Of a stretch of 35,418 nucleotides of DNA, positions 7,971 to 16,401 are shown one piece after another. The notes under the pieces were generated by a model, which made no database searches, was not told where the DNA came from, and worked only from the letters and a program-made list of their open reading frames with translations. The stretch is taken from contig JAFDAI010000012.1 in assembly GCA_019313905.1 (NCBI GenBank), positions 1-35,418 on the forward strand, given 5' to 3'. Positions within the stretch are counted from its first letter, which is position 1, and every line of letters begins with the position of its first letter. The position numbers and the translations under genes are program-made. Origin of the DNA: Deltaproteobacteria bacterium (GTDB taxonomy: Bacteria > Desulfobacterota > Syntrophia > Syntrophales > UBA2210).

Positions 7971-8615
7971 TTAATCAACAGAATCATTCATTCTTTCCCG
8001 CGCATCTGCTATTATACCGACCAGCTCCCTTGATGTCGCTTCAGGATCGGGCGCGGAGCATACAGCGGAAACCACGGCAACGCAGTCGGCGCCTGTCTTT
8101 ACTACATCCGCCGCGTTGGATACGTTCAGTCCTCCGATGGCAACAAGGGGGTGACGCGAAAAGGCCCTGATCCTGGTCAGTCCATCCAGCCCCCACGCGC
8201 CCTTTGTGTCGGTTTTCGTGGGTGTTTCAAAGACAGGGCTGACACCGATGTAATCACAATCAAACTCCTCGGCCTCCTCAACATCCCCCCATGTTTCCAC
8301 TGACAGACCGATAATAGCACCGGGGCCCATGAGAGACCGCGCCATCTTATACGGCATATCATCCTGTCCCACATGCACGCCCTGAGCCTTCACCGCAAGC
8401 GCCACATCAACACGATCATTTATGATAAGGGGAACAGTGAATGGTTCAAGGATCTCTTTAATTCTTAAGGCTTCTTTGATAAAATTTCCCGTAGACTCAT
8501 CCTTCTCACGTATCTGAACATAACGTGCGCCCCCCCTTACAGATTGCAATATCACATCTTCGAGCGATCTGTCGCCGCACAAACCACGGTCGGTAACCAG
8601 GTATAGACCCTTCAT
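7971..8615 (-). CDS. thiE: Thiamine-phosphate synthase ThiE
   Basis: ThiE couples HMP-pyrophosphate with thiazole phosphate to give thiamine phosphate. This 214-residue protein has the TIM-barrel signatures: GLYLVTDRGLCGDRSLEDV at the N-terminus, YVQIREKD, the NDRVDVALAVKAQGVHVGQDD block, and YIGVSPVFETPTKTD. A GTG at 8621 overlaps the thiM stop, but AGGAG lies only one base before it and seven before the ATG at 8615, so I choose 8615. It is the last gene of the thiamine operon. The operon also encodes a ThiN-type synthase fused to ThiD, so the coupling step may be covered twice. Confidence 0.93.
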   Translation of the reverse strand: MKGLYLVTDRGLCGDRSLEDVILQSVRGGARYVQIREKDESTGNFIKEALRIKEILEPFTVPLIINDRVDVALAVKAQGVHVGQDDMPYKMARSLMGPGAIIGLSVETWGDVEEAEEFDCDYIGVSPVFETPTKTDTKGAWGLDGLTRIRAFSRHPLVAIGGLNVSNAADVVKTGADCVAVVSAVCSAPDPEATSRELVGIIADARERMNDSVD

Positions 8616-8617
8616 TG

Positions 8618-9421
8618 TCACTCTCCTATCCTGATACGATTCGCCAAGTCATCTTCGGACAGGCGGAAAAGGGCATCCAGAAAGCCAACTTGGAGACTGG
8701 CCGGACCTTTGCAGCTCTCAGCCGCTATTTCTCCGGCAATACCCATCACCACCATGGCCTCCGCGGCCGCGACCGGAAAAGAGGAGTTGACGGCGGCAAA
8801 AACGCCACACAGGACGGTGGCCGTGCAACCCATACCGGTAACTCTCGCCATCATCGGGTGTCCGTTTTCAACCTTTATCACACTCTCCCCACCCACGATA
8901 TAATCCACCTCCCCGCTTATGCAAACGGTACTGCCTGTATCCCTGTTCAGGTGCTTTGCCGCCTCCAACGCGGCGCTTGAAGGATCGGAACTGTCCACTC
9001 CCTTTGTCTTTGCTTCTCCCGACACAAGCGCCATGATCTCGGAGGCATTTCCACGGATAATAGCTGGAGAGAGAGCATCAATGAGGTCATGGCAGGTCTT
9101 TGTTCGATAGGATGTGGCTCCGGCTCCTACCGGATCCAGAATAACCGGTATCCCCAGCTCACCGGCCCGTCTGGCGGCACGGAACATCGCTTTCACCCAT
9201 AATTCGCTCAGGGTACCTATATTGACAACCAGGGCACGGGCAATACCTGTCATCTCCTCCACTTCCTCCACGGCATGCGCCATAACCGGAGACGCCCCTA
9301 TCGCCAGAAGCGCGTTGGCAGTGCTGTTCATCGCCACGTAATTGGTTATGTTGTGGATCAGAGGAGACGTCTCCCTGATCTTTTCAATATCCAGGTAGAT
9401 ATCCTTCGATGTAATCTTCAT
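8618..9421 (-). CDS. thiM: Hydroxyethylthiazole kinase
   Basis: ThiM phosphorylates 4-methyl-5-(2-hydroxyethyl)thiazole with ATP, a salvage step feeding ThiE. The 267-residue length is normal for the family. Visible blocks are HNITNYVAMNSTANALLAIG (substrate region), VILDPVGAGATSYR, and GMGCTATVLCGVFAA, where the Cys of the G-x-G-C motif is the anion-hole/catalytic position. AAGGAG lies about four bases before the ATG. The gene starts 12 bp after thiY ends and its stop overlaps the thiE start region, so the three are tightly coupled. Cytoplasmic. Confidence 0.94.
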   Translation of the reverse strand: MKITSKDIYLDIEKIRETSPLIHNITNYVAMNSTANALLAIGASPVMAHAVEEVEEMTGIARALVVNIGTLSELWVKAMFRAARRAGELGIPVILDPVGAGATSYRTKTCHDLIDALSPAIIRGNASEIMALVSGEAKTKGVDSSDPSSAALEAAKHLNRDTGSTVCISGEVDYIVGGESVIKVENGHPMMARVTGMGCTATVLCGVFAAVNSSFPVAAAEAMVVMGIAGEIAAESCKGPASLQVGFLDALFRLSEDDLANRIRIGE

Positions 9422-9432
9422 ATAACTCCTTT

Positions 9433-10377
9433 CTATCTTCCAAGTATGGTCGTCACATTCACCCTCTTTTCAATAAGACTGTAACGAAGGGCAAAATCGG
9501 CGAACTTCTGCCATTTTTTCATGTCACAACTCTGACTGTGAGCGTAAAGGGGAAGCGTTATCTCAAACGCCCTGGATTCCATATCCCGCGGGGCTTCCGG
9601 CACGGCGCTGAAATAGGTCTCAAGGGCCCTTTGGGGGTCTTTCCTTGTCCGGGAAATGGCACGATCTATTGCGCGGGCAAAACCTTCAATAACTTCCGGT
9701 CTTTTCCCCACCACCTGTTTTCCACTTATGAAGACCAGTTCATCATAATCCGGTATGCCCCAGTTGCTCAGCTCGAAATACCCGGGCTTGTACCCCCTTT
9801 CCTCAAGCGCTATGGTCTCGTAGTTTTTATATGGTCCCATAATCGCGTCAACCTTACCAGACACCAGAGACTGTACAATCGCGAAACCCACATTGATCGG
9901 AACATAGCTTTTTATTCCGTTGATCCTGGCAAATGCCTCCATAAGCACATCCATCATGCCCGGAACGGTGTAACCAATTGTCTTGCCTTCCAGGTCTGCC
10001 GGGCTTTTGATCCCCTTTCCCTTCAGAAAGAGGAGAACACTGAGGGGATGTTCCACCAGTCTTCCAACAACTTGGATATTAAGACCGGCCGAGGCGCCGA
10101 TAATCACCTGTGGTTCGTACGAAACGGCGATGTCAACATTACCGGAAGCGGCAAGCTTCATGGCATCTGTAGTCGAGGAAGGTGTCAGTATCGTGACATC
10201 AAGCCCCTCATCGCCAAAAAAACCTTCCTGCTGCGCCACATAGATGGGTAGATGGTCTATGTTGGGAAACCAGTCCAGCATGACCGTAATCCTCTGCGCG
10301 GCGCAGATGGGAGACGCCGTCAACAGAAAAAACGACGCCAGAATAATTGAAACGGATACCTTAAAACTGTTCTTCAT
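9433..10377 (-). CDS. thiY: ThiY-type (NMT1/THI5-like) periplasmic substrate-binding protein
   Basis: The binding protein of an ABC importer for a pyrimidine-type thiamine precursor. The start is the ATG at 10377, giving a 314-residue protein with a classic signal peptide (MKNSFKVSVSIILASFFLLT, cleavage after SPICA). The mature protein opens with ITVMLDWFPNIDHLPIYVA, the NMT1/ThiY hallmark. Further blocks include IGYTVPGMMDV and IMGPYKNYETIALEERGYKP. In Bacillus halodurans ThiY binds formylaminopyrimidine and works with the TenA amidohydrolase; no tenA is visible here. The ligand could be HMP, formylaminopyrimidine or a related molecule. It sits directly after the permease gene. Confidence 0.88.
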   Translation of the reverse strand: MKNSFKVSVSIILASFFLLTASPICAAQRITVMLDWFPNIDHLPIYVAQQEGFFGDEGLDVTILTPSSTTDAMKLAASGNVDIAVSYEPQVIIGASAGLNIQVVGRLVEHPLSVLLFLKGKGIKSPADLEGKTIGYTVPGMMDVLMEAFARINGIKSYVPINVGFAIVQSLVSGKVDAIMGPYKNYETIALEERGYKPGYFELSNWGIPDYDELVFISGKQVVGKRPEVIEGFARAIDRAISRTRKDPQRALETYFSAVPEAPRDMESRAFEITLPLYAHSQSCDMKKWQKFADFALRYSLIEKRVNVTTILGR

Positions 10378-10396
10378 AATCACATTTTTCCTTTCT

Positions 10397-11134
10397 TTAT
10401 TTCCAGTAAATGACTTTCCTTTCCAGAAAACCAACAAATACCCACATGGCGATCCCCATAATGGAGAGCCACAGTATCGCCGCAAAGACCAGTGACACCT
10501 GCAGCCTCGCGTTGGCCTGTATCATCAGATACCCCAGACCCCTTTGCGCTCCCACCCACTCTCCGATGACCGCTCCTATCGTGGCAACGGTAACTCCCAC
10601 CTTCAGCCCGGAAAAGAAATATGGAAGGGCCCATGGCCAGTAGAGAAGCCGCAACTTTTTCCAGAATCCAGCCCCCATCAAACCGAAAAAAACCGCGTAT
10701 TCACGATCACAGTTCTTATATCCCTCAAGCAGACTGACTGTTATAGGAAAGAAGATGATAATCGCCGCCATCAGAACTTTGCTGGCAAGACCGTATCCAA
10801 GCCATATCACCAGGAGTGGAGCCAGAGCGAATACGGGCACCGCCTGAGAGGCCACGAGAAAGGGCGACAGGGCACGTCCGACCGAAGGGCAGGCAAACAT
10901 AACCGTCGCGAGTGGCACCGCAACCAGCAGGGCCAGGAAGATCCCCATTATTATCTCCAATGCGGTAACACCCGCGTGCGGCAGGAGAAGAGAGGCCTTA
11001 AATACAGTCGTCTTTAATATCTCGCTGGGGGCAGGAAGGATGAAATCAGGGATAGAAAACCACCCGCAGGCAAATTCCCAGGCTGCAATGACAGCCAAGA
11101 CAATCAGCAGGGAAATCCAGTTAGATCGTTCCAT
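10397..11134 (-). CDS. thiX: ThiX-type ABC transporter permease
   Basis: A 245-residue inner-membrane protein with about six hydrophobic segments. It carries the BPD-type permease loop LEGYKNCDREYAVFFGLMGA that docks on the ATPase, followed by LPYFFSGLKVGVTVATIGAV and IGEWVGAQRGLGYLMIQANA, typical of the SsuC/TauC/ThiX group. I start it at the ATG at 11134 (MERSNWISLLIV), preceded by a G-run. That start overlaps the thiZ end by 14 bp. Together with the flanking ThiZ ATPase and ThiY binding protein it forms one complete importer. Confidence 0.88.
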   Translation of the reverse strand: MERSNWISLLIVLAVIAAWEFACGWFSIPDFILPAPSEILKTTVFKASLLLPHAGVTALEIIMGIFLALLVAVPLATVMFACPSVGRALSPFLVASQAVPVFALAPLLVIWLGYGLASKVLMAAIIIFFPITVSLLEGYKNCDREYAVFFGLMGAGFWKKLRLLYWPWALPYFFSGLKVGVTVATIGAVIGEWVGAQRGLGYLMIQANARLQVSLVFAAILWLSIMGIAMWVFVGFLERKVIYWK

Positions 11135-11864
11135 CCAAATCCCCCCCCAGTTCTTCAAGCACATGCTCTTTTATCCTCAGCAATTCAGGATTACTGTTCC
11201 TTCCGGGTTTCGGCATCTCCAGGACAAACCGCTCTCTTACCTGCATCGGCATAGACGTCAGGACAAGCAGCTCATCAGACATCAAAAGGGCCTCCTCTAT
11301 ATCGTGCGTGATCATCAGTATGGTCTTGTTAAACTCACTCTGGAGCAACATGAGCAAGGCTTGGAGACCTCTTCGAGTTATGGCGTCAAGGGAGGAAAGG
11401 GGTTCGTCCAGAAGAACCAGTTCATGCTCGAACATCAGGGTTCTCACCAGTGCGCAACGCTGGCGCATACCGCCGGACACCTTTCGCGGTATATAATTCT
11501 CGAAATCGTGCAGCCCCAGACGACTGAACAGGGCCGATGCCTTTCCCTGTGAATCGTTCTCATCGGCTCCGGCAATCTTTGCCGGGAGCATAGCGTTGTC
11601 AATCAGGGAAAGCCACGGGAGAAGCAGGTCTTTCTGCTGCATGTAAGCCGCCTTGCTCATCAGATCGGGAACATCTTCCCCAAGCCAGGATATCCTGCCA
11701 CCATCCTTGGGGAAAACACCGGTCAGTACATCGAAAAACGTGCTCTTGCCGCAACCGGACGGCCCTATAAGAGTGGTAAAACCTCCTCTGGGCACAGTCA
11801 GGTCAAACCCTTCCATAACGGTGAGACCCTCAAATTTTTTTGTCAGACCTGAAACTGAAAGCAT
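11121..11864 (-). CDS. thiZ: ThiZ-type ABC transporter ATP-binding protein
   Basis: A 247-residue ATPase that powers the ThiXYZ importer. Walker A is GPSGCGKST near residue 40, the Q-loop is YMQQKDLLLPW, the signature is VSGGMRQRCALVRTL (the first residue is V rather than L), Walker B is LVLLDEPLSSLD, and the switch His is in MITHDIEEAL. The frame is open to 11888, but AGAGG lies five bases before the ATG at 11864, so I start there (MLSVSGLTKKFEGL). It follows thiC by 27 bp and overlaps thiX. Confidence 0.9.
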   Translation of the reverse strand: MLSVSGLTKKFEGLTVMEGFDLTVPRGGFTTLIGPSGCGKSTFFDVLTGVFPKDGGRISWLGEDVPDLMSKAAYMQQKDLLLPWLSLIDNAMLPAKIAGADENDSQGKASALFSRLGLHDFENYIPRKVSGGMRQRCALVRTLMFEHELVLLDEPLSSLDAITRRGLQALLMLLQSEFNKTILMITHDIEEALLMSDELLVLTSMPMQVRERFVLEMPKPGRNSNPELLRIKEHVLEELGGDLDGTI

Positions 11865-11891
11865 GACAACCTCTATTGTACTGCCCACTGC

Positions 11892-13178
11892 TTATGCGGA
11901 TACATTGTCTTTCTTGCCCAGCTTTATTGCGCAGAACTCTCCGCACATGGTACAACCTTCTTCTCCGGCACTTTCGCTTCTTTCAAGAAACATCCCGGCC
12001 TTCTCCGGATCAATAGATATATCTACCTGTCCTTCCCAGTTAAACTTTTTTCTGTGTTCGGCCATAAGCAGGTTTTTGCTGCGGGCACCTGGAATATCTT
12101 TGGCAATATCGGCAATATGAGCGGCAATCCTGGAGGCAATAATACCATCCTTTACATCTTCCAGTGTAGGAAGTCTTAAATGTTCCGCGGGCGTAACATA
12201 ACACAGAAAATCCGCACCTGCTGATCCGGCGATGGCCCCGCCAATAGCCGCTGTTATATGATCGTAACCGGGCGCAATGTCCGTCGGGAGAGGACCGAGA
12301 ACGTAAAATGGCGCACCGTGACACAGGTTCTTTTCCATCTTAACATTCGCCTCAATATCTTTAATGGGAACGTGCCCCGGCCCTTCAATCATGACCTGAA
12401 CACCACAATCCCTCGCTCTCTTGGTCAATGCTCCCAAAGTGACAAGTTCTTCGACCTGTCCCCTGTCCGTGGCATCGGCAAGACACCCCGGTCTCAGGCC
12501 ATCGCCGAGACTCAGAACCATATCATACCTTCCGGCAATCTCAAGCAACCTGTCGAAACGCTCATAGAGGGGATTTTCTTTTTCATTATAGGACATCCAT
12601 CTCTCAAGAATCGAGCCTCCCCTGCTGACAATACCAAGCACACGTCCCTCTTCATTAATGCAGTCCACACTCCTTTGCGTTACACCGCAATGAACCGTAA
12701 TAAAATCAACACCGTCTTCTCCGTTTTCTTCTATGGCACCAAACATGTCGTCTTCAGTCATTTCCATGATTGACTTCCGGTTATTCAACATCTTTGTGGC
12801 AACCTGATATATGGGCACAGTTCCGACAATAAGAGATGTCGCCTTTATGATCTCCTTTCTGATCATACTTACATCACCGCCGGTGGATAAATCCATAATT
12901 GCATCGGCTTTTGCAGCTTCCGATATTTTGACTTTTTTCAGCTCCAGGTCCAGATCTGAATGGTCCTGGGATGTTCCGATATTAGCATTGACTTTTGTCC
13001 TGAGCCCTTTTCCTATGGCGAGAGGCAAAATAGAAGTATGCCTGTTGTTGCGCACCAGCACAATGGTACCCTCTTCAATTCCTCTCCGGATAAACTCCGG
13101 ACTTACCCCCTCCTGTCCGGCACATATCTCCATCTCTTCCGATATCTCGCCTTTACGGGCTATTTTCAGTTGTGTCAT
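11892..13178 (-). CDS. thiC: Phosphomethylpyrimidine synthase ThiC (short form)
   Basis: ThiC is a radical-SAM enzyme turning aminoimidazole ribotide into HMP-phosphate. The 428-residue protein lacks the long N-terminal domain of the about 630-residue enterobacterial type, as in archaeal and many anaerobic bacterial ThiC. Visible blocks include KVNANIGTSQDHSDLDLEL, DFITVHCGVTQ, LSLGDGLRPGCLADATDRGQ, MIEGPGHVPIKDIEANV and YDHITAAIGGAI. The 4Fe-4S ligands are near the C-terminus in EEGCTMCGEFCAIK, with spacing CX2CX3C instead of the usual CX2CX4C. The paralogue BzaF (5-hydroxybenzimidazole synthase) is a possible alternative, but the thiamine-only context under a TPP riboswitch favours ThiC. 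GGAG lies before the ATG. Confidence 0.93.
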   Translation of the reverse strand: MTQLKIARKGEISEEMEICAGQEGVSPEFIRRGIEEGTIVLVRNNRHTSILPLAIGKGLRTKVNANIGTSQDHSDLDLELKKVKISEAAKADAIMDLSTGGDVSMIRKEIIKATSLIVGTVPIYQVATKMLNNRKSIMEMTEDDMFGAIEENGEDGVDFITVHCGVTQRSVDCINEEGRVLGIVSRGGSILERWMSYNEKENPLYERFDRLLEIAGRYDMVLSLGDGLRPGCLADATDRGQVEELVTLGALTKRARDCGVQVMIEGPGHVPIKDIEANVKMEKNLCHGAPFYVLGPLPTDIAPGYDHITAAIGGAIAGSAGADFLCYVTPAEHLRLPTLEDVKDGIIASRIAAHIADIAKDIPGARSKNLLMAEHRKKFNWEGQVDISIDPEKAGMFLERSESAGEEGCTMCGEFCAIKLGKKDNVSA

Positions 13179-13207
13179 TTTAACATCTCCTCTTTTCGCA
13201 ACAGTCC

Positions 13208-13981
13208 TTAACCAGCGGAAATAATAAGCTCTGCCACTTTTTTTCCGGAAAGCAGCATCCCTCCGAATACAGGGCCCATCCTGGGGCCGCCAAACGCCGC
13301 ATTGGCCGCCATCCCGGAAACAAACACACCGGGACAGATCTCCTTTGTATTTTCAATTGTCAACCGCTCCGCTTTATCGGCCCACATGGAACGCTCACCC
13401 ATTATCTTTCCCGTCTTTGTATTCAGTACAACGTCAGCCTTTCGCTCGATTACATGAAGCACCTCGGTGGCATGTCCCGTAGCATCAATCACATGCTTTG
13501 CAGAAATCGAAAGTGGGTCCACATGCAGGCCTGCCATCTCCACCGGCGACCAGATAACAACGAGACCTGTCACCCGTCCCTCACGGATAATCACATCCTC
13601 CACACTCATACAGTTAAAAACCTTCGCGCCGGCTTTCATGGCATTAGAACAGATTGTGGTTACCGACTCAACTGCGTCAGCCGTGTAATAACCGGGCTCA
13701 TATTCTCTCGTGCCGATATCAAACATATCGAGAATCTCTTTGCCCTCTTCCTGGACCACAATCTCATTAAACATCATGCCGCCTCCCCACATCCCGCCGC
13801 CAATACTCAGCTTTCGCTCAAAGATTGCAACCTTTCTGCCGGCTTTTGCCAGAAAATAGGCCGCCACAAGGCCGGAGGGGCCCGCACCTACAATAGCCGT
13901 ATCAACCTCTGTATATTCCAGAAACTTCTGAGAAAACCGTTCGATAATTGCCTTTGTTATAACCACCTCATTCAACGACAT
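13208..13981 (-). CDS. thi4: Thi4-type thiazole synthase, sulfide-dependent (His form)
   Basis: Thi4 makes the thiazole moiety from NAD and glycine; it replaces the usual bacterial ThiG/ThiH/ThiO route, and none of those genes is seen here. The 257-residue protein has a [17 protein letters not shown] dinucleotide-binding loop (about residues 32-48), the [12 protein letters not shown] block and the C-terminal [18 protein letters not shown]. The key site is GLHVDPL: His153 stands where the yeast suicide enzyme has its sulfur-donor Cys. In methanogen Thi4 this His form uses free sulfide with Fe(II) and turns over repeatedly, so I infer the same here, which fits an anoxic sulfidic cell. GGAGG lies eight bases before the ATG at 13981. 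Confidence 0.92.
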   Translation of the reverse strand: MSLNEVVITKAIIERFSQKFLEYTEVDTAIVGAGPSGLVAAYFLAKAGRKVAIFERKLSIGGGMWGGGMMFNEIVVQEEGKEILDMFDIGTREYEPGYYTADAVESVTTICSNAMKAGAKVFNCMSVEDVIIREGRVTGLVVIWSPVEMAGLHVDPLSISAKHVIDATGHATEVLHVIERKADVVLNTKTGKIMGERSMWADKAERLTIENTKEICPGVFVSGMAANAAFGGPRMGPVFGGMLLSGKKVAELIISAG

Positions 13982-14010
13982 ACTTGATTCCTCCATTCAT
14001 TTATTAACTT

Positions 14011-15360
14011 TCAGAGACTTTGCAATTTCCTTGATATATTCAGAACCTTGTCGGCAACCAGCGCAGGTGTCTGCCCCAGAATCCTGACCACCGGTTCCTT
14101 TCCCACATCACCACGATCAAAGATGGCATCGGGAATAGTGTGACGTCTTGACAGAACAAAATTCGTGCCCCACTCAAGGGAAAAACCCTCTTTCTTTTTT
14201 ATTTCCCCGGGTTCATCAGACCGGCTGAAACAGTCGACATCGTAACCCAGTTCCCCGCATATCCTGATAATATCTTCTGAAAACCGGATATCCATGGCAG
14301 AGCGGAAGGTCTCGTCGTACTGCATGACTGTAAGCACAATCCCGGCAACATGACTGGAAGCGCCAAATTCGGGATCATGAAGGGTTTCGGCATTCTCGCC
14401 GACCCTGATGATTCTGCCCGGAACAGCTGCCACCTCACCCGCTTCACGGGCATACGGCAGGGCATAAACAAAATTTGACTGTATTTCAGGAATGATGTTG
14501 CCGCACCTTTCACTCTTCAAAACCTGCACAGCGGTCTTCAGATCCCTGATGCACCCGTACCGTTCACATTCTCTGAGCATATAGGCCATGTGGTTGGTCG
14601 GACCATGCCCTCCGCCTATACAGAAGGAAAATTTTATAGCCATGGTTATATAATCCTTCGCCCTTTTGACCGCTTCGAACACATCCATTCCCTGGGCGAG
14701 CCCCGTGGCAATAGCGGCAGAGGTGGTGCATCCGGTGCCGTGCGTATTCTTCGTGTCTATCCTCTTTGAGGTAAACTCATGAAAATCCCTGCCATCATAG
14801 AGCACATCCAGAGCATCCCCCGCCATATGCCCCCCCTTGAGAAAAACATTTTTTGCACCCATCCAGTTTATGGCTTTGGCCGCCTTTTTCATGTCCTCAA
14901 CAGTTGTAATCTTTATCCCGGTCAGTTCTTCCGCCTCCGGAACATTGGGGGTTATCACAAATGCCAGCGGTAGAAGCACCGTAGCCAGGGTCTTCTTCGC
15001 CTCTTGTCTTATAAGCATCGCACCCCCCTTGGCCACCATTACCGGGTCAACCACGAGTTTTTCTATCCCGCATTCCTCTATTTTTCCCGCAACGGTTCTC
15101 ATGATCTCAGAGCTGGAGAGCATCCCCGTCTTCGCTGCATCGACACCGATGTCGGCAGCCACCGAGTCAAATTGTTTTTCAATGAAATCGACGGGCACTT
15201 CGTGGATTCCATGAACGCCTAATGTATTCTGGGCGGTCAGGGCCGTGACTACACTCATGCCGAAACCTCCGAGCGCGGTAATTGTCTTCAGGTCCGCCTG
15301 TATGCCGGCCCCCCCACCCGAATCCGATCCCGCTATAGTCAACACTTTTTTGACTGTCAT
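14011..15360 (-). CDS. thiD: ThiD-ThiN fusion: HMP/HMP-P kinase and thiamine-phosphate synthase
   Basis: A 449-residue two-domain enzyme. Residues 1 to about 260 are ThiD, which phosphorylates HMP and HMP-P. Its marks are [20 protein letters not shown] at the N-terminus, [26 protein letters not shown] and the catalytic loop [20 protein letters not shown]. From about residue 275 a ThiN domain follows ([63 protein letters not shown]), the type that acts as thiamine-phosphate synthase in archaea and some bacteria. The frame opens at 15381, but a GGGGAG lies five bases before the ATG at 15360. ThiE is also encoded in the operon, so the ThiN domain is either redundant or specialised. Confidence 0.9.
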   Translation of the reverse strand: MTVKKVLTIAGSDSGGGAGIQADLKTITALGGFGMSVVTALTAQNTLGVHGIHEVPVDFIEKQFDSVAADIGVDAAKTGMLSSSEIMRTVAGKIEECGIEKLVVDPVMVAKGGAMLIRQEAKKTLATVLLPLAFVITPNVPEAEELTGIKITTVEDMKKAAKAINWMGAKNVFLKGGHMAGDALDVLYDGRDFHEFTSKRIDTKNTHGTGCTTSAAIATGLAQGMDVFEAVKRAKDYITMAIKFSFCIGGGHGPTNHMAYMLRECERYGCIRDLKTAVQVLKSERCGNIIPEIQSNFVYALPYAREAGEVAAVPGRIIRVGENAETLHDPEFGASSHVAGIVLTVMQYDETFRSAMDIRFSEDIIRICGELGYDVDCFSRSDEPGEIKKKEGFSLEWGTNFVLSRRHTIPDAIFDRGDVGKEPVVRILGQTPALVADKVLNISRKLQSL

Positions 15361-15370
15361 ATCTTCTCCC

Positions 15371-16021
15371 CTAAACTTCAAACTGTCTTATTACCAGCAG
15401 ATACCCTGACTTCACCGAAATTGTCCCTCTTGTACCGGCCAGCCTGTTGCTTACGCCGTATGGTTTTCCAATCTCCATCAACCCGTCGGAAAGAGGGTAT
15501 CTGAAACCTTCGAGAGTTATCCCTCTGACGTCTGAAGACAGGGGAATCAGAGAAACTGTTTCACCCTCTCTGCCATTGATTACACATGACCGGTCAACGA
15601 CAAGAAGCTCGCAATCCTTATCCACTATTTTCGCGTCAACGCCTCTTTTCACGCACATTACAAGGAGAGATATATTCGCCAGCGTATGATCGACCCTCCC
15701 TCCGAGGGCACCGAGTATGCGTATTTCATCCGGATTCATTCCAAACGCACACTCAAGCGCAAGTTGCGTATCGGTTTCGTCCTTGTCTCCGGGATATCTG
15801 ATGATCCGGCTCCCCGTTGCCTCGAAATATCTCAGGGTGTCTTCATCAATAGAATCCATATCGCCCACAATAAAATCGGGCGTTATATCAGACGCCTTCA
15901 ATCTCTGCGCCGCGCCGTCGGCGCAGATAATCACCCGATTGCCGACGCTCCTGATCTCCTCATAAAGAAACTGCGGATCATTCACGGCTCCGCCCGATAT
16001 GACAAAAACCATCTTTCCCAT
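15371..16021 (-). CDS. Thiamine pyrophosphokinase
   Basis: A 216-residue TPK, which transfers pyrophosphate from ATP to thiamine. Visible motifs are [39 protein letters not shown] and [16 protein letters not shown], the nucleotide- and Mg-binding blocks of the family; a C-terminal beta-domain ([20 protein letters not shown]) binds thiamine. The frame is open to 16117 through the 123-bp repeat, but [11 protein letters not shown] at 16021 is the natural start, with GGGAGG upstream. It is the first gene behind the TPP riboswitch. TPK uses free thiamine, whereas ThiE and ThiN yield thiamine phosphate, so a phosphatase or a distant thiL is needed to link the steps. Confidence 0.9.
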   Translation of the reverse strand: MGKMVFVISGGAVNDPQFLYEEIRSVGNRVIICADGAAQRLKASDITPDFIVGDMDSIDEDTLRYFEATGSRIIRYPGDKDETDTQLALECAFGMNPDEIRILGALGGRVDHTLANISLLVMCVKRGVDAKIVDKDCELLVVDRSCVINGREGETVSLIPLSSDVRGITLEGFRYPLSDGLMEIGKPYGVSNRLAGTRGTISVKSGYLLVIRQFEV

Positions 16022-16080
16022 GCAATCCGCCCCTCCCGGCAGAAACAAAAAAAGATGCCCTCGTGAAAAATCGATTTTAT

Positions 16081-16203
16081 ATGGCAAAGTAAAAAGCTCC
16101 AAATTCAAGGCGCGCAAATCATGAGGAATGAGGCGTACTTACGGTACGCCGCAGTGACGAAGGATGCAGCGGAACACAGAAGTTGGACTTTTTACAAAGC
16201 CAT
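16081..16203. repeat. 123-bp palindromic dispersed repeat, copy 1
   Basis: Its ends are imperfect inverted repeats (ATGGCAAAGTAAAAAGCTCC at the left; GGACTTTTTACAAAGCCAT at the right). A central hairpin GGCGTAC-TTACG-GTACGCC lies inside. It differs from copy 2 (20435-20557) at only two positions and has the same orientation. It lies between the riboswitch terminator and the TPK start and abuts the terminator's T-run. No transposase is nearby; it behaves like a MITE or large REP-type repeat. Confidence 0.85.
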
Positions 16204-16236
16204 AAAAAAAGGCATACCCTGTATCGGGTATGCCTT
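16204..16236 (-). terminator. Intrinsic terminator of the TPP riboswitch
   Basis: On the minus strand an 11-bp perfect stem (AAGGCATACCC with GGGTATGCCTT, loop of six) is followed by seven T. It lies directly after the aptamer and before the thiamine operon, so TPP binding would be expected to end transcription here. The 123-bp repeat begins at the very next base. Confidence 0.88.
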
Positions 16237-16257
16237 CAAAAGATATCAAACTTCATC

Positions 16258-16337
16258 TCCCTACACTGGCATTACCCAGATCAGGTTCAAAGGGTATTAT
16301 CTCAGCCCGAGGCTACTATGTCCTCAGGGCACCCCTG
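16258..16337 (-). promoter_or_regulatory. TPP riboswitch (THI element)
   Basis: Read on the minus strand, the aptamer starts with AGGGGTGCCC, passes GGGCTGAGA and the THI box core (CTGATCTGGGTAATGCCAG), and closes with TGTAGGGA. These are the conserved parts of the thiamine pyrophosphate aptamer. With the terminator just downstream it would switch off the nine-gene operon when TPP is plentiful. Confidence 0.95.
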
Positions 16338-16352
16338 AATCTTCAAATTGTC

Positions 16353-16381
16353 ATTTTATTCCAGACTCCGGTTATAATCAA
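16353..16381 (-). promoter_or_regulatory. Predicted sigma-70-type promoter of the thiamine operon
   Basis: Minus-strand TTGATT (16376-16381), a 17-base spacer and TAAAAT (16353-16358) place the transcript start close to 16345, just before the aptamer. It lies in the 64-bp gap between the rng stop and the riboswitch. Confidence 0.6.
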
Positions 16382-16401
16382 GAAAAATCTATAACTGCCG
16401 T

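Noticed and set aside
9538-10251. Long plus-strand frame opposite thiY (237 codons)
   Set aside because: Antisense to a gene with clear family motifs, with no recognisable domain; a shadow frame. The same holds for other long frames opposite the thi, rng, murJ and glp genes.
11892-13178. BzaF (5-hydroxybenzimidazole synthase) instead of ThiC
   Set aside because: The gene is inside a thiamine-only operon with a TPP riboswitch and no cobalamin gene is near. Not excluded by sequence alone.
16121-16210. Short reading frame beginning MRNEAYLRYAAVTKDA, also at 20475
   Set aside because: The same peptide arises from both copies of the 123-bp palindromic repeat; it follows from the repeat, not from a gene.
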